This document shows positions 31,706 through 37,923 of a DNA stretch of 40,634 nucleotides, in pieces. Location: contig JABEUU010000072.1 of the NCBI GenBank assembly GCA_013044295.1, positions 1-40,634 of the forward strand. The letters run 5' to 3'. Below the pieces are notes generated by a model that made no database searches, was not told the DNA's origin, and saw only the letters and a list, made by a program, of their open reading frames with translations. The stretch comes from Candidatus Dormiibacterota bacterium (lineage in GTDB: Bacteria; Chloroflexota; Dormibacteria; Aeolococcales; Bog-877). The first letter of the stretch is position 1. Every line of letters begins with the position of its first letter. A program made the translations under genes and the position numbers.

Positions 31706-33194
31706 TTTCCGAGGGGCTGGGAACTGCCGCCTCGGGCGAAGGATCCGCGGTCGAGGCCGGCTCTGCCCTCCCAGGTGGCTCCGGCGGGAGCGGCGCAGCC
31801 CGGGGGATCGCCACTCGAAAGGTCGCTCCACCCCCTGGCGTCGGCAGCAGGCTGACCTCCCCGCGATGGCTGGCGACTATGGCAGCCACGATCGCCAGCC
31901 CCAGGCCGGCTCCGCCCCTGGCTCGGCCCCGGGACCCGTCGACCCTCACAAACCGCTCAAAGATCCTGCCCGCTGCCTCGGCGGGCACCCCGGGCCCATG
32001 ATCGACCACTTCCAGGATCCCTCTGTCCCCCTCACTTGCCGTGAGGACCTGGATGGCTGTCCCATCAGGGGTGTGGACCACGGCGTTGCGAACCAGGTTG
32101 GTGACCACCTGGCGGAGCCGGGCCTCGTCACCGGCCACCAGGACAGGCTCGGGGGCCGCCACCACGATCGGGTGGTGGCGATCCGCGGCGGCCTGATCCG
32201 CCGCCGCGTCGAAGGCCAGCTGTGTCAGATCGACAGGCCTCAGGTCCAGCGGCCGGTCCTCGTCCAGACGGGCGAGCAAGAGCAGATCGTCGACCAGCTG
32301 TCCCATCCGGATGGACTCGCTCTCGATCCGGCTCATGGCCTTGCCCAAGTCCTCCGGATTGGACCGCGCCCCGCGGCGGAACAGCTCGGCATAACCACGG
32401 ATCGAGCTGAGCGGGGTGCGCAGCTCATGAGAGGCGTCGGCGACGAACTGGCGGAGGCGCTCCTCAGAGGCGGTCCGAGCCTCAAACGCGTGCTCGATCT
32501 GCGCCAGCATCTCATTGAGGCTCATACCGAGCTGGCCCACCTCGGTCCGGGGATCGACCGAGTCAACCCGCTGGCTCAGGTCACCCGCCGCGATCTGCTT
32601 CGCCGTGTCCCCAATCCGACGCAGCGGGCTGAGCCCCAGTTGCACCATCCACCAGGCAAGGCTGGCAAGCGCGAGCAGGATCACCGCGCTGACCAGCGCC
32701 TCCAGCAAGCGCAGCTGACTGAGGGTGGCATCAACATTGGCCAGCGGCATGGCCACGACCAGGGCCGAGCCGGCCCCGTCGGCAACTTCCAAAACTCGAA
32801 ACTCGCCACCTCCGGAGATTGCCGGCGCGGTCGTGAAGCGGATTGCGGCGCCCGCATCGGTCCCAAAGGCAGGGGGGAGCCGTGGCCCTGGAACAGCCGG
32901 ACGGTTGCTCTGATGCACCGTTATCGACAGAGGGGTACCTCCGCTGATCGGGACCAGGGCACCATAGGTCCCAACCGGCACGTAGAGGCCGACGCAGAGA
33001 GCGTTGGGGTTGCCTTCCGGCCCGTATTTGAGCTCCAGGCAGCGATATACGGAGTTGGCCGAACTGGTCAGCTGGGAGTCCATCTGCTGGCTGAGCGATG
33101 ACTCCAGGGTGAGGTAGGTGACGGCATCGATGGTGCTCAGCCCGATCACCACCAGGGCGACCAGGGCCAGCATCAGGCGCAGCCGCAGGGTCAC
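31701..33194 (-). CDS. Sensor histidine kinase, PhoR/TrcS-like
   Basis: 497 aa, GTG start. TM1 at about 8-30, an extracellular sensor region to about 165 with two Cys (RCLEL...ALCVG), and TM2 at about 166-186. A HAMP domain (GLSPLRRIGDTAKQIAAGDLSQRV) and HisKA box (FVADASHELRTPLSS, His256) follow. HATPase_c shows NLVRNAVVHTP, DHGPGV and GGAGLGLAIV. The tail after the ATPase is about 30 residues of Pro/Ala/Glu. The domain order and HAMP-HisKA sequence resemble actinobacterial TrcS/TcrY-type kinases. It starts 2 bp after its response regulator gene on the same strand. The signal is unknown. Confidence 0.93.
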   Translation of the reverse strand: MTLRLRLMLALVALVVIGLSTIDAVTYLTLESSLSQQMDSQLTSSANSVYRCLELKYGPEGNPNALCVGLYVPVGTYGALVPISGGTPLSITVHQSNRPAVPGPRLPPAFGTDAGAAIRFTTAPAISGGGEFRVLEVADGAGSALVVAMPLANVDATLSQLRLLEALVSAVILLALASLAWWMVQLGLSPLRRIGDTAKQIAAGDLSQRVDSVDPRTEVGQLGMSLNEMLAQIEHAFEARTASEERLRQFVADASHELRTPLSSIRGYAELFRRGARSNPEDLGKAMSRIESESIRMGQLVDDLLLLARLDEDRPLDLRPVDLTQLAFDAAADQAAADRHHPIVVAAPEPVLVAGDEARLRQVVTNLVRNAVVHTPDGTAIQVLTASEGDRGILEVVDHGPGVPAEAAGRIFERFVRVDGSRGRARGGAGLGLAIVAAIVASHRGEVSLLPTPGGGATFRVAIPRAAPLPPEPPGRAEPASTADPSPEAAVPSPSET

Positions 33195-33196
33195 TG

Positions 33197-33889
33197 TCAG
33201 CCCCGGGGCAGGCGCAGCACGTACCCCATGCCCCGCACGGTGTGGATCAGGGGCGGGTCGAAGGCGTCCACCTTCTTGCGCAGATAGCTGATATAGGTCT
33301 CCAGGATCCCAGCGTCACCTCCGAAGTCGTAGCTCCAGACGTGATCCAGGATCTGAGCCCGGGTGAGCACCCGGCGGGCGTTGATCAGCAGGTACCGAAG
33401 GAGCCGGTACTCGGTGGCGGTGAGCTCGACGGGCTGGCCCGCACGGGTGACCTCGCGGAGGTCCTCATCCATCTCCAGGTCGGCGAAGGCAAGCCGGTTG
33501 CGACTCTCGTCGCGGCGTCCGCTGCGGCGGAGGATCACCCGCACCCGCGCGATCAGCTCGTCCAGGCTGAAGGGCTTGGTCACGTAGTCATCACCGCCAA
33601 CGGTCAGGCCCCGAATCTTGTCCTCGGTGCCATCGCGCGCGGTGAGAAAGAGGATCGGGACCTCCGAGCCCGCACTCGCGAGCCGTCGTGCCACCTCGAA
33701 TCCATCGAGATCCGGGAGCATCACGTCCAGGATGATCAGGTCAGGCTTGAAGCTTCCAGTCTTGGAGATCGCGGCTTGGCCGGAGCCAGCGGTAGCTGTT
33801 TCGAAGTCGGCATAGCGAAGGGCGGTCGAAACCAGGTCCGCCAGGTTCGCCTCGTCATCCACCACCAGCACCCGGGGCGCATCTGCCAT
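33197..33889 (-). CDS. OmpR/PhoB-family response regulator
   Basis: 230 aa from ATG 33889; the track ORF starts 99 bp earlier. The receiver has VVDDEANL, phospho-acceptor Asp55 (LIILDVMLPDLDG), LTARD and Lys105 (YVTKPFSLDEL). The C-terminal winged helix has ELTATEYRLLRYLLINARRVLTRAQILDHVWSYDFGGD and the LETYISYLRKKVD recognition helix, ending IHTVRGMGYVLRLPRG. It pairs with the kinase gene 2 bp downstream. The upstream region contains a 7-bp inverted repeat GCTGGGT...ACCCAGC (33936-33962), a possible autoregulatory site. Confidence 0.94.
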   Translation of the reverse strand: MADAPRVLVVDDEANLADLVSTALRYADFETATAGSGQAAISKTGSFKPDLIILDVMLPDLDGFEVARRLASAGSEVPILFLTARDGTEDKIRGLTVGGDDYVTKPFSLDELIARVRVILRRSGRRDESRNRLAFADLEMDEDLREVTRAGQPVELTATEYRLLRYLLINARRVLTRAQILDHVWSYDFGGDAGILETYISYLRKKVDAFDPPLIHTVRGMGYVLRLPRG

Positions 33890-34395
33890 GTCGGACCCAT
33901 TCTGACCGCGACATCTGGGAATCTGCTGAGAGCTAGCTGGGTGACGCCAGGCACGACCCAGCAGGCCCGAAAGGCGACGAGCGTTCAACGGGAAGACTCA
34001 TCAACTTCCCAGCTAAGGCTCATCAGGGTCCCAGCCTGACAGGTCATCGTGTTCTTTGCCGGCCGGGGCCGCCCTGGGCCCCGCCGGCGCGACCGGATAG
34101 TCCCTCCCTCCCCGCAGCGGCCCGGCAATGGCCGGGTCGCTGTACCGGGAAGGACCGGCCCCATCCGAGAGTGCGATCCTCGGGCTCGAGCGACTCCGAG
34201 GCGCGCATCGACCTTCCCGCCTCTGGCCCACGTGTCCCGGGCTACCCGAGACAGCGTGGCGGTGCCGGGCCCCGGCTTCGGATGGTACCCTGGGGTCCTA
34301 CTCGGCCGTGTATATCTGTCGGGCTGTACCGGCAAGGTTAGTCCGGGCCAGTGCCTTTGCCGCTTCGAAAGTGGCAGGGGCCAGCGTCCACCTCA
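33890..34395. other. 506-bp region without a gene, upstream of tRNA-Ala(GGC)
   Basis: I find no credible coding sequence; the track ORFs here continue into the tRNA or lack any family pattern. It holds the GCTGGGT/ACCCAGC inverted repeat (33936-33962) near the response regulator promoter. A hairpin TGCCGCTT-CGA-AAGTGGCA (34358-34376, one G-U pair) lies 20 bp before the tRNA. I looked for SRP RNA, RNase P RNA and tmRNA signatures and saw none. Confidence 0.5.
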
Positions 34396-34470
34396 GGGGC
34401 CGTGGCGCAGCGGCAGCGCGCTTCCTTGGCATGGAAGAGGTCGAGGGTTCGATTCCCTCCGGCTCCACCA
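34396..34470 (+). tRNA. tRNA-Ala(GGC)
   Basis: 75 nt with encoded CCA. The acceptor stem GGGGCCG pairs with CGGCTCC and contains G3-U70, the alanine identity pair. The anticodon arm is CTTCC-TTGGCAT-GGAAG, anticodon GGC. The T arm carries GGTTCGATTCC. A hairpin terminator follows 8 bp later. Confidence 0.96.
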
Positions 34471-34478
34471 GGGTTGTG

Positions 34479-34500
34479 GCAGGCGGAGCTGCACGCCTGC
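34479..34500 (+). terminator. Hairpin after tRNA-Ala(GGC)
   Basis: GCAGGCG-GAGCTGCA-CGCCTGC is a perfect 7-bp stem with an 8-nt loop, 8 bp after the tRNA CCA. It is followed by TTCC only, so termination would be weakly U-dependent. Confidence 0.55.
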
Positions 34501-34546
34501 TTCCAGCCAGATCGGATTTGGGGCGTCCCCGTCCCTACTCTCGGGC

Positions 34547-34575
34547 TTGACTCCCTGATGTTTGCTTGGCATCGT
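34547..34575 (+). promoter_or_regulatory. Candidate promoter for RHH-like gene
   Basis: TTGACT (34547-34552) and CATCGT (34570-34575) are separated by 17 nt, which fits a housekeeping sigma promoter, although the -10 is poor. The gene start is 55 nt downstream. Confidence 0.4.
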
Positions 34576-34629
34576 GGGACTCCGGGACCTCACAGATTTG
34601 GTCCCAAGATCCATCGCGGGAGACAGGTG

Positions 34630-34935
34630 ATGTCTGACCAGATTGACCGGACCGTCGTCGAGCGCGTGCAGCTCGGCATCCGCATGGAAAAGCGCATGGT
34701 CCAGGTCCTGAAGGGCTTGGCCGAGTTCGAGGGCCAGAGCCTGGGGGCACTCCTGGAGAGGATCGTCCTGCACTCCTTCGAGCCGGTGGAGGGCCACGAG
34801 GGGGAGGTGAGCGCCAGTCCCCATGGCAAGAAGGCGTTGCGGGCAATCGCCGATCTCAAACGAGTCTATGGAATGGACTATGACGTGCACAGTTCGCGTG
34901 ACTTCGACCCAGGGGAAGACGCCCCAAGCGCCTGA
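34630..34935 (+). CDS. Ribbon-helix-helix-like small protein, unknown function
   Basis: 101 aa from ATG 34630 (GTG one codon before is also possible), with GGGAGA upstream. The track ORF starts inside the tRNA region. The protein VERVQLGIRMEKRMVQVLKGLAEFEGQSLGALLERIVLHSFE reads as a beta strand and two helices like Arc/MetJ-type DNA-binding folds. An acidic tail follows (HSSRDFDPGEDAPSA). It may be a repressor with unknown operator or simply a small adaptor. It precedes a GNAT gene by 75 bp on the same strand. Confidence 0.7.
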   Translation: MSDQIDRTVVERVQLGIRMEKRMVQVLKGLAEFEGQSLGALLERIVLHSFEPVEGHEGEVSASPHGKKALRAIADLKRVYGMDYDVHSSRDFDPGEDAPSA

Positions 34936-35010
34936 CCAGCATTCGATGCCGAAGATAGGGATGAGTCGAGGAACCTCAAGAGGGCAGCCGGTCTCGAATA
35001 TCTTGGCCTG

Positions 35011-35832
35011 GTGACCCGCCTGCTGCAGGCCGCGCGCAATTGCAGCCCGACCGGCGGCCTTTGGGAAGCCGCCGATCTCCAGTGGTGGTGGAGACGGGAC
35101 CAGCATCCCGACCCTCATCACCAGACCTTCTGGCTCCAAGACGGTGTGCCAGCGGCTGCGCTCGTGCTCACCAACTGGGGCGACCGCTGGCAGTGCGATC
35201 TGCTCAGTGCCGACCACGAGCCCACCCGGTGGCTGTCCATCCTGTGGCCGGACGCCCTGGACCAAATGAACTCCCTCAAGGCGAATCCCGTGGAGCTCAT
35301 GGTTCGCCCGGACGACCTCTATCTGGTCGAAGCCCTAACCCGAGCCGGCTTCTCGGTCGAGGACGGAGATGGCGTTACGGCCTGGATGGACGCGGCAGAG
35401 CGGCCGCCCGTGCCGCCGATTTTGAGAGGCTTTGAGTTGCTCGATCGAAGCCAGCTGTCCAATCAGCCCCACCACCTCATCACCCGAAACGGAGGGGCGG
35501 TCGCGGCGCGCTTGTCAGAATGCTCGCTCTATCGGCCGGCGCTTGACCTCGCCATCTACTCGCCGGAAGGTAGGGCGGTGACCTATGGAGTCTTTTGGGC
35601 GGATCCGGTAACCGCAGTGGGCCTCGTCGAGCCCATGCGTACCGAGGACGGATATCAGGGCCTCGGTCTGGCTCGCCACCTACTCGCCGTTGGTTTGGAG
35701 CGGCTCGCCGGGGCTGGCTGCTCCCGGATGAAGGTAAGTTTCGACCCGCTCAATGCACCCGCCCGGCGCCTCTACCTCGGCGCGGGTTTCCAACCGATCT
35801 CTTCCACCAGGAATTATGTGCGGGGTGGGTGA
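35011..35832 (+). CDS. GNAT-family N-acetyltransferase
   Basis: 273 aa, GTG start. The C-terminal half shows the acetyl-CoA binding GNAT core: AVGLVEPMRTEDGYQGLGLARHLLAVGLERL (the Q/RxxGxG/A loop as YQGLGLA) and CSRMKVSFDPLNAPARRLYLGAGFQPI. The N-terminal half is a diverged GNAT-like domain rich in Trp (LQWWWRRDQHPDPHHQTFW). The overall two-domain form is similar to actinobacterial GNAT proteins of unknown substrate. The upstream neighbour is the RHH-like gene. The region after it is empty. Confidence 0.8.
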   Translation: MTRLLQAARNCSPTGGLWEAADLQWWWRRDQHPDPHHQTFWLQDGVPAAALVLTNWGDRWQCDLLSADHEPTRWLSILWPDALDQMNSLKANPVELMVRPDDLYLVEALTRAGFSVEDGDGVTAWMDAAERPPVPPILRGFELLDRSQLSNQPHHLITRNGGAVAARLSECSLYRPALDLAIYSPEGRAVTYGVFWADPVTAVGLVEPMRTEDGYQGLGLARHLLAVGLERLAGAGCSRMKVSFDPLNAPARRLYLGAGFQPISSTRNYVRGG

Positions 35833-36247
35833 CCGGCCCCAGTGCCGGCATCCAGATTGCGGGTCACCTGGCCAAGGCACATGAGCAAGTGACCGGTGGC
35901 GACTCGGCTACCGCGACGATTCCGAAGTGGGGCTGGCAGTTCCAGCTGACCAGCTGTGATCCGGTGCGACCCAGGGACAGCTGGCGGATGATCGGGAACC
36001 AGTGCCAGCTCCGCGGCAGACCCTGACTGCTGCGGCCACCAATAAGCGATCCTCAAACTGGGGACGCCCAACCACTGGGAGGACGCCAGCCAAGCTCGCC
36101 AGAATTCTTGCCGCCCAACATGTCGCACCTCATCTGCCCGAGGCAGCCAGGTGTCCCCTGAGCGACTCCCGGGTCGGTGCGATCTCCCACTCTGAAGATC
36201 TGACCGCCGAGAGCGCCCGGGAACGCTGCGCCGAATGCCAACAGCCC
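35833..36247. other. 415-bp region without a recognised gene
   Basis: The minus-strand 162-aa track ORF here has no family pattern and biased Arg/Gly composition, so I do not call it. An inverted repeat CCAGCTGT...ACAGCTGG (35950-35957 and 35977-35984) with a 19-nt centre is the only structure I note. Confidence 0.45.
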
Positions 36248-36460
36248 CTACTTGGCCGCCCGACCCATCAGCGGGCCGCCGACCACCGGGGCCAACAGGC
36301 AAACATTGGTTGCTCCCACCAGCAGGAACACCGCGCCGATCACCGCCAGGACAATCCCCAGCGCACCAGCCGCGTAGATTCCGACGCCGATCAGAACCAC
36401 CCCCGCCACAATCCGCACCCCGCGCCCCGTGCCGCTGGACATGAACTTCGCGAATCCCAT
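36248..36460 (-). CDS. DUF2892-like small membrane protein
   Basis: 70 aa. ATG at 36460 has a strong Shine-Dalgarno (AGGAGG, 8 nt away). Two TM helices flank a short turn: VRIVAGVVLIGVGIYAAGALG and VLAVIGAVFLLVGATNVCLLAPVVG. The pattern of Gly-rich helices ending in NVCLLAP matches DUF2892/YgaP-type inner-membrane proteins, often found fused or next to rhodanese domains. No rhodanese gene is near. The single Cys might take part in sulfur transfer. Function unknown. Confidence 0.78.
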   Translation of the reverse strand: MGFAKFMSSGTGRGVRIVAGVVLIGVGIYAAGALGIVLAVIGAVFLLVGATNVCLLAPVVGGPLMGRAAK

Positions 36461-36635
36461 CTTGCTCGCCTCCTAGTAGTTTGGCCGCTGTTTACTTGGA
36501 CGCGCCCACCAGGGAAAAGGATGCAGCCAAGGTTGCGACCGCGGCTGGCCCCAACTGCGGGAGGCGCGCCGGGCGGCACCGGCCGGCCCTGGCCCAGAAC
36601 ATCTGACCGCCTCCTGGGGGCGGGCGGTGGCCGGG

Positions 36636-36653
36636 GCTCCCTCTGGTGGGAGC
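36636..36653 (-). terminator. Hairpin after HIT gene
   Basis: GCTCCC-TCTGGT-GGGAGC is a perfect 6-bp stem with a 6-nt loop, 9 bp past the HIT stop on the minus strand and before the DUF2892-like gene. No U-tract. Confidence 0.45.
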
Positions 36654-36661
36654 GCAGACGG

Positions 36662-37165
36662 CTAGCCGGGCGGCTGCCGACTGAAGGCGGCCAGCAGTTT
36701 CGCTCTGGTGGCTTCGAGGTGCTCGGGAATCACCTTCACGTCCGCCAGCACGGGCATGAAGTTGGTGTCACCCGACCATCTCGGCACCAGGTGGAAGTGG
36801 AGATGGGAGGCGATCCCGGCTCCGGCGATCCGATCCTGATTCCAGCCCCCGTTGAAGCCGTCGCAACCAAGTTCGGACTTGAGCACCCGGGTGGCCAGTT
36901 GCAGCTCGCCCGCCACCTCCTGAAACTCCCCTGGATCCAGGGCGCCGAGGTCCCCTCCATGGCTTACCGGAGCCACCAGAAGGTGCCCTGGGTTGTATGG
37001 GAACCGGTTGAGCAGGCTGACCACCCGGCCAACTCGGTGAACCACCAAATCGCTGTCAGCTCCTCCCGGCGCCGCGGCCCGGCAGAAGACGCAACTTGCC
37101 TCCGCGCTGTCCTCATTCACCCGGTCGATGTAGACCATCCGCCAAGGGGCCCACAGTGTGTCCAC
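36662..37165 (-). CDS. HIT-family hydrolase/phosphorylase, Ap4A-phosphorylase-like
   Basis: 167 aa from GTG 37165, with GGGAGGAG 6 nt upstream; the track adds 11 residues. The opening MDTLWAPWRMVYID and CVFC (zinc knuckle) and the histidine triad ASHLHFHLVPRW are those of actinobacterial HIT proteins such as M. tuberculosis Rv2613c, an Ap4A phosphorylase. NRFPYNPGHLLVAPVSH is the nucleotide-binding segment. It probably cleaves dinucleoside polyphosphates. It is divergent from the bS22-type gene, across a region with two palindromes, and is followed by a hairpin. Confidence 0.9.
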   Translation of the reverse strand: MDTLWAPWRMVYIDRVNEDSAEASCVFCRAAAPGGADSDLVVHRVGRVVSLLNRFPYNPGHLLVAPVSHGGDLGALDPGEFQEVAGELQLATRVLKSELGCDGFNGGWNQDRIAGAGIASHLHFHLVPRWSGDTNFMPVLADVKVIPEHLEATRAKLLAAFSRQPPG

Positions 37166-37189
37166 GGCTCTCCTCCCGGCAAGCCCCAT

Positions 37190-37219
37190 TTGACTCACCC
37201 AATTGCGTGCCCTTAGACT
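37190..37219 (+). promoter_or_regulatory. Strong promoter for bS22-type gene
   Basis: TTGACT (37190-37195), an 18-nt spacer and TAGACT (37214-37219) form the best sigma70-like promoter in the window. Transcription would start near 37226 and leave a leader of about 70 nt. The palindrome at 37219-37236 overlaps the -10 and start site. Confidence 0.65.
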
Positions 37220-37252
37220 ACCCTGGTACTAGGGTACGAGATCCATGGTCTC
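37219..37252. promoter_or_regulatory. Two adjacent near-perfect palindromes at promoter/leader
   Basis: TACCCTGGTACTAGGGTA (37219-37236) has 6-bp arms around a GTAC centre with one mismatched pair. GAGATCCATGGTCTC (37238-37252) follows at once, again nearly symmetrical. They could be protein operators on the -10/start, or RNA hairpins in the leader that regulate the small ribosomal protein or the divergent HIT gene. Confidence 0.45.
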
Positions 37253-37295
37253 GGCTCACCGCCTGCCTAAGGGCATTTCTGAGGTTTTCTTCTTC

Positions 37296-37391
37296 GTGGG
37301 ATCGGTGATCAAGAAGCGGCGCAAGAAGATGCGCAAGCACAAGCACAAGAAGATGCTGAAGAGAACGCGTTGGAAGCGCCGCAGCGTCTGA
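37296..37391 (+). CDS. 31-aa bS22-type (AURKAIP1/COX24 domain) ribosome-associated protein
   Basis: Too short for the ORF track. GTG 37296 to TGA 37391 encodes MGSVIKKRRKKMRKHKHKK... ending TRWKRRSV. This is almost identical in pattern to the 33-aa basic peptide bS22 of mycobacterial ribosomes (MGSVIKKRRKRM...KKHRKLLRRTR as I recall it). GAGG lies 11 nt upstream. A larger in-frame ATG at 37245 would add 17 residues but the family starts with MGSVIKKRR. 16 of 31 residues are Lys or Arg, so it must bind nucleic acid. It has its own promoter and sits between a HIT gene and tRNA-Ala(CGC). Confidence 0.85.
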   Translation: MGSVIKKRRKKMRKHKHKKMLKRTRWKRRSV

Positions 37392-37404
37392 TCGGCTGCT
37401 TTCG

Positions 37405-37428
37405 GCCCTGATTCCACTTCCCCAGGGC
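37405..37428 (+). terminator. Weak hairpin after bS22-type gene
   Basis: GCCCTG and CAGGGC form a 6-bp stem with a 12-nt loop, 14 bp beyond the stop. It lies just before the -10 of the tRNA, so it might end the small transcript or only overlap the tRNA promoter. Confidence 0.3.
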
Positions 37429-37432
37429 GGTC

Positions 37433-37438
37433 TATACT
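37433..37438 (+). promoter_or_regulatory. -10 element for tRNA-Ala(CGC)
   Basis: TATACT is 10 nt before the mature tRNA 5' end (37449). The matching -35 region is poor. Confidence 0.5.
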
Positions 37439-37448
37439 GAGTCGCCGA

Positions 37449-37524
37449 GGGGCGATAGCTCAGTTGGCAGAGCGCTGCTTTCGCACGGCAGAGGTCAGGG
37501 GTTCGAATCCCCTTCGCTCCACCA
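37449..37524 (+). tRNA. tRNA-Ala(CGC)
   Basis: 76 nt with encoded CCA. The acceptor stem GGGGCGA pairs with TCGCTCC and includes G3-U70, the alanine identity pair. D arm has AGCTCAGTTGGCAGAGC. The anticodon arm CTGCT-TTCGCAC-GGCAG gives anticodon CGC. The T arm is GGGGTTCGAATCCCC. Confidence 0.97.
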
Positions 37525-37923
37525 AGCCGTCCTGGATGGAGCGGGCGGGCTGACCGAGCGCTGCCGGATCGTGCTTCCGTCTCCTCCCCCTTCCCTCACT
37601 CCCAGAGTGGGTGAACCAAATCCAAAAGTGGCCATCATGGGCACCAGGCCCGAGCCGCCGTCCAACTGCTGATCGCGATCTCCTCTTTGCTCCCCGAACC
37701 GGCCCGGACAACCCAGAGTGCCTATGGCTGGATGAGGCCAGGGAATGGAAGGGTGGTCGGCTAGCCCAGCGTCCACTCTGGCCCTGGTCGGGCTGCCCGG
37801 GAGTGGAGGCATGACCGGGAACCCATGCCGGGCGCTGGGCGAAGGCAGACCCGAACCCAGGAGCGGTGTCCACCAGCAGGTCGCTGCGATTTCCCAGCGG
37901 CGGAGCGGCGACGTCGGCTCGCC
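37525..37923. other. 399-bp region without a recognised gene
   Basis: No ORF here has a family pattern. The minus-strand 137-aa ORF ends in the tRNA complement (ERRGFEPLTSAVRKQRS), a well-known false ORF. I see no clear terminator for the tRNA or for the ABC gene. Confidence 0.5.

Noticed and set aside
34393-35265. 290-aa minus-strand ORF ending in RRESNPRPLPCQG
   Set aside because: This string is the reverse complement of a tRNA, a classic false ORF.
35814-36302. 162-aa minus-strand ORF
   Set aside because: No family pattern, Arg/Gly/Ser-biased, and no clear ribosome binding site; left as non-coding.
37460-37873. 137-aa minus-strand ORF ending in ERRGFEPLTSAVRKQRS
   Set aside because: Antisense to tRNA-Ala(CGC), another classic false ORF.
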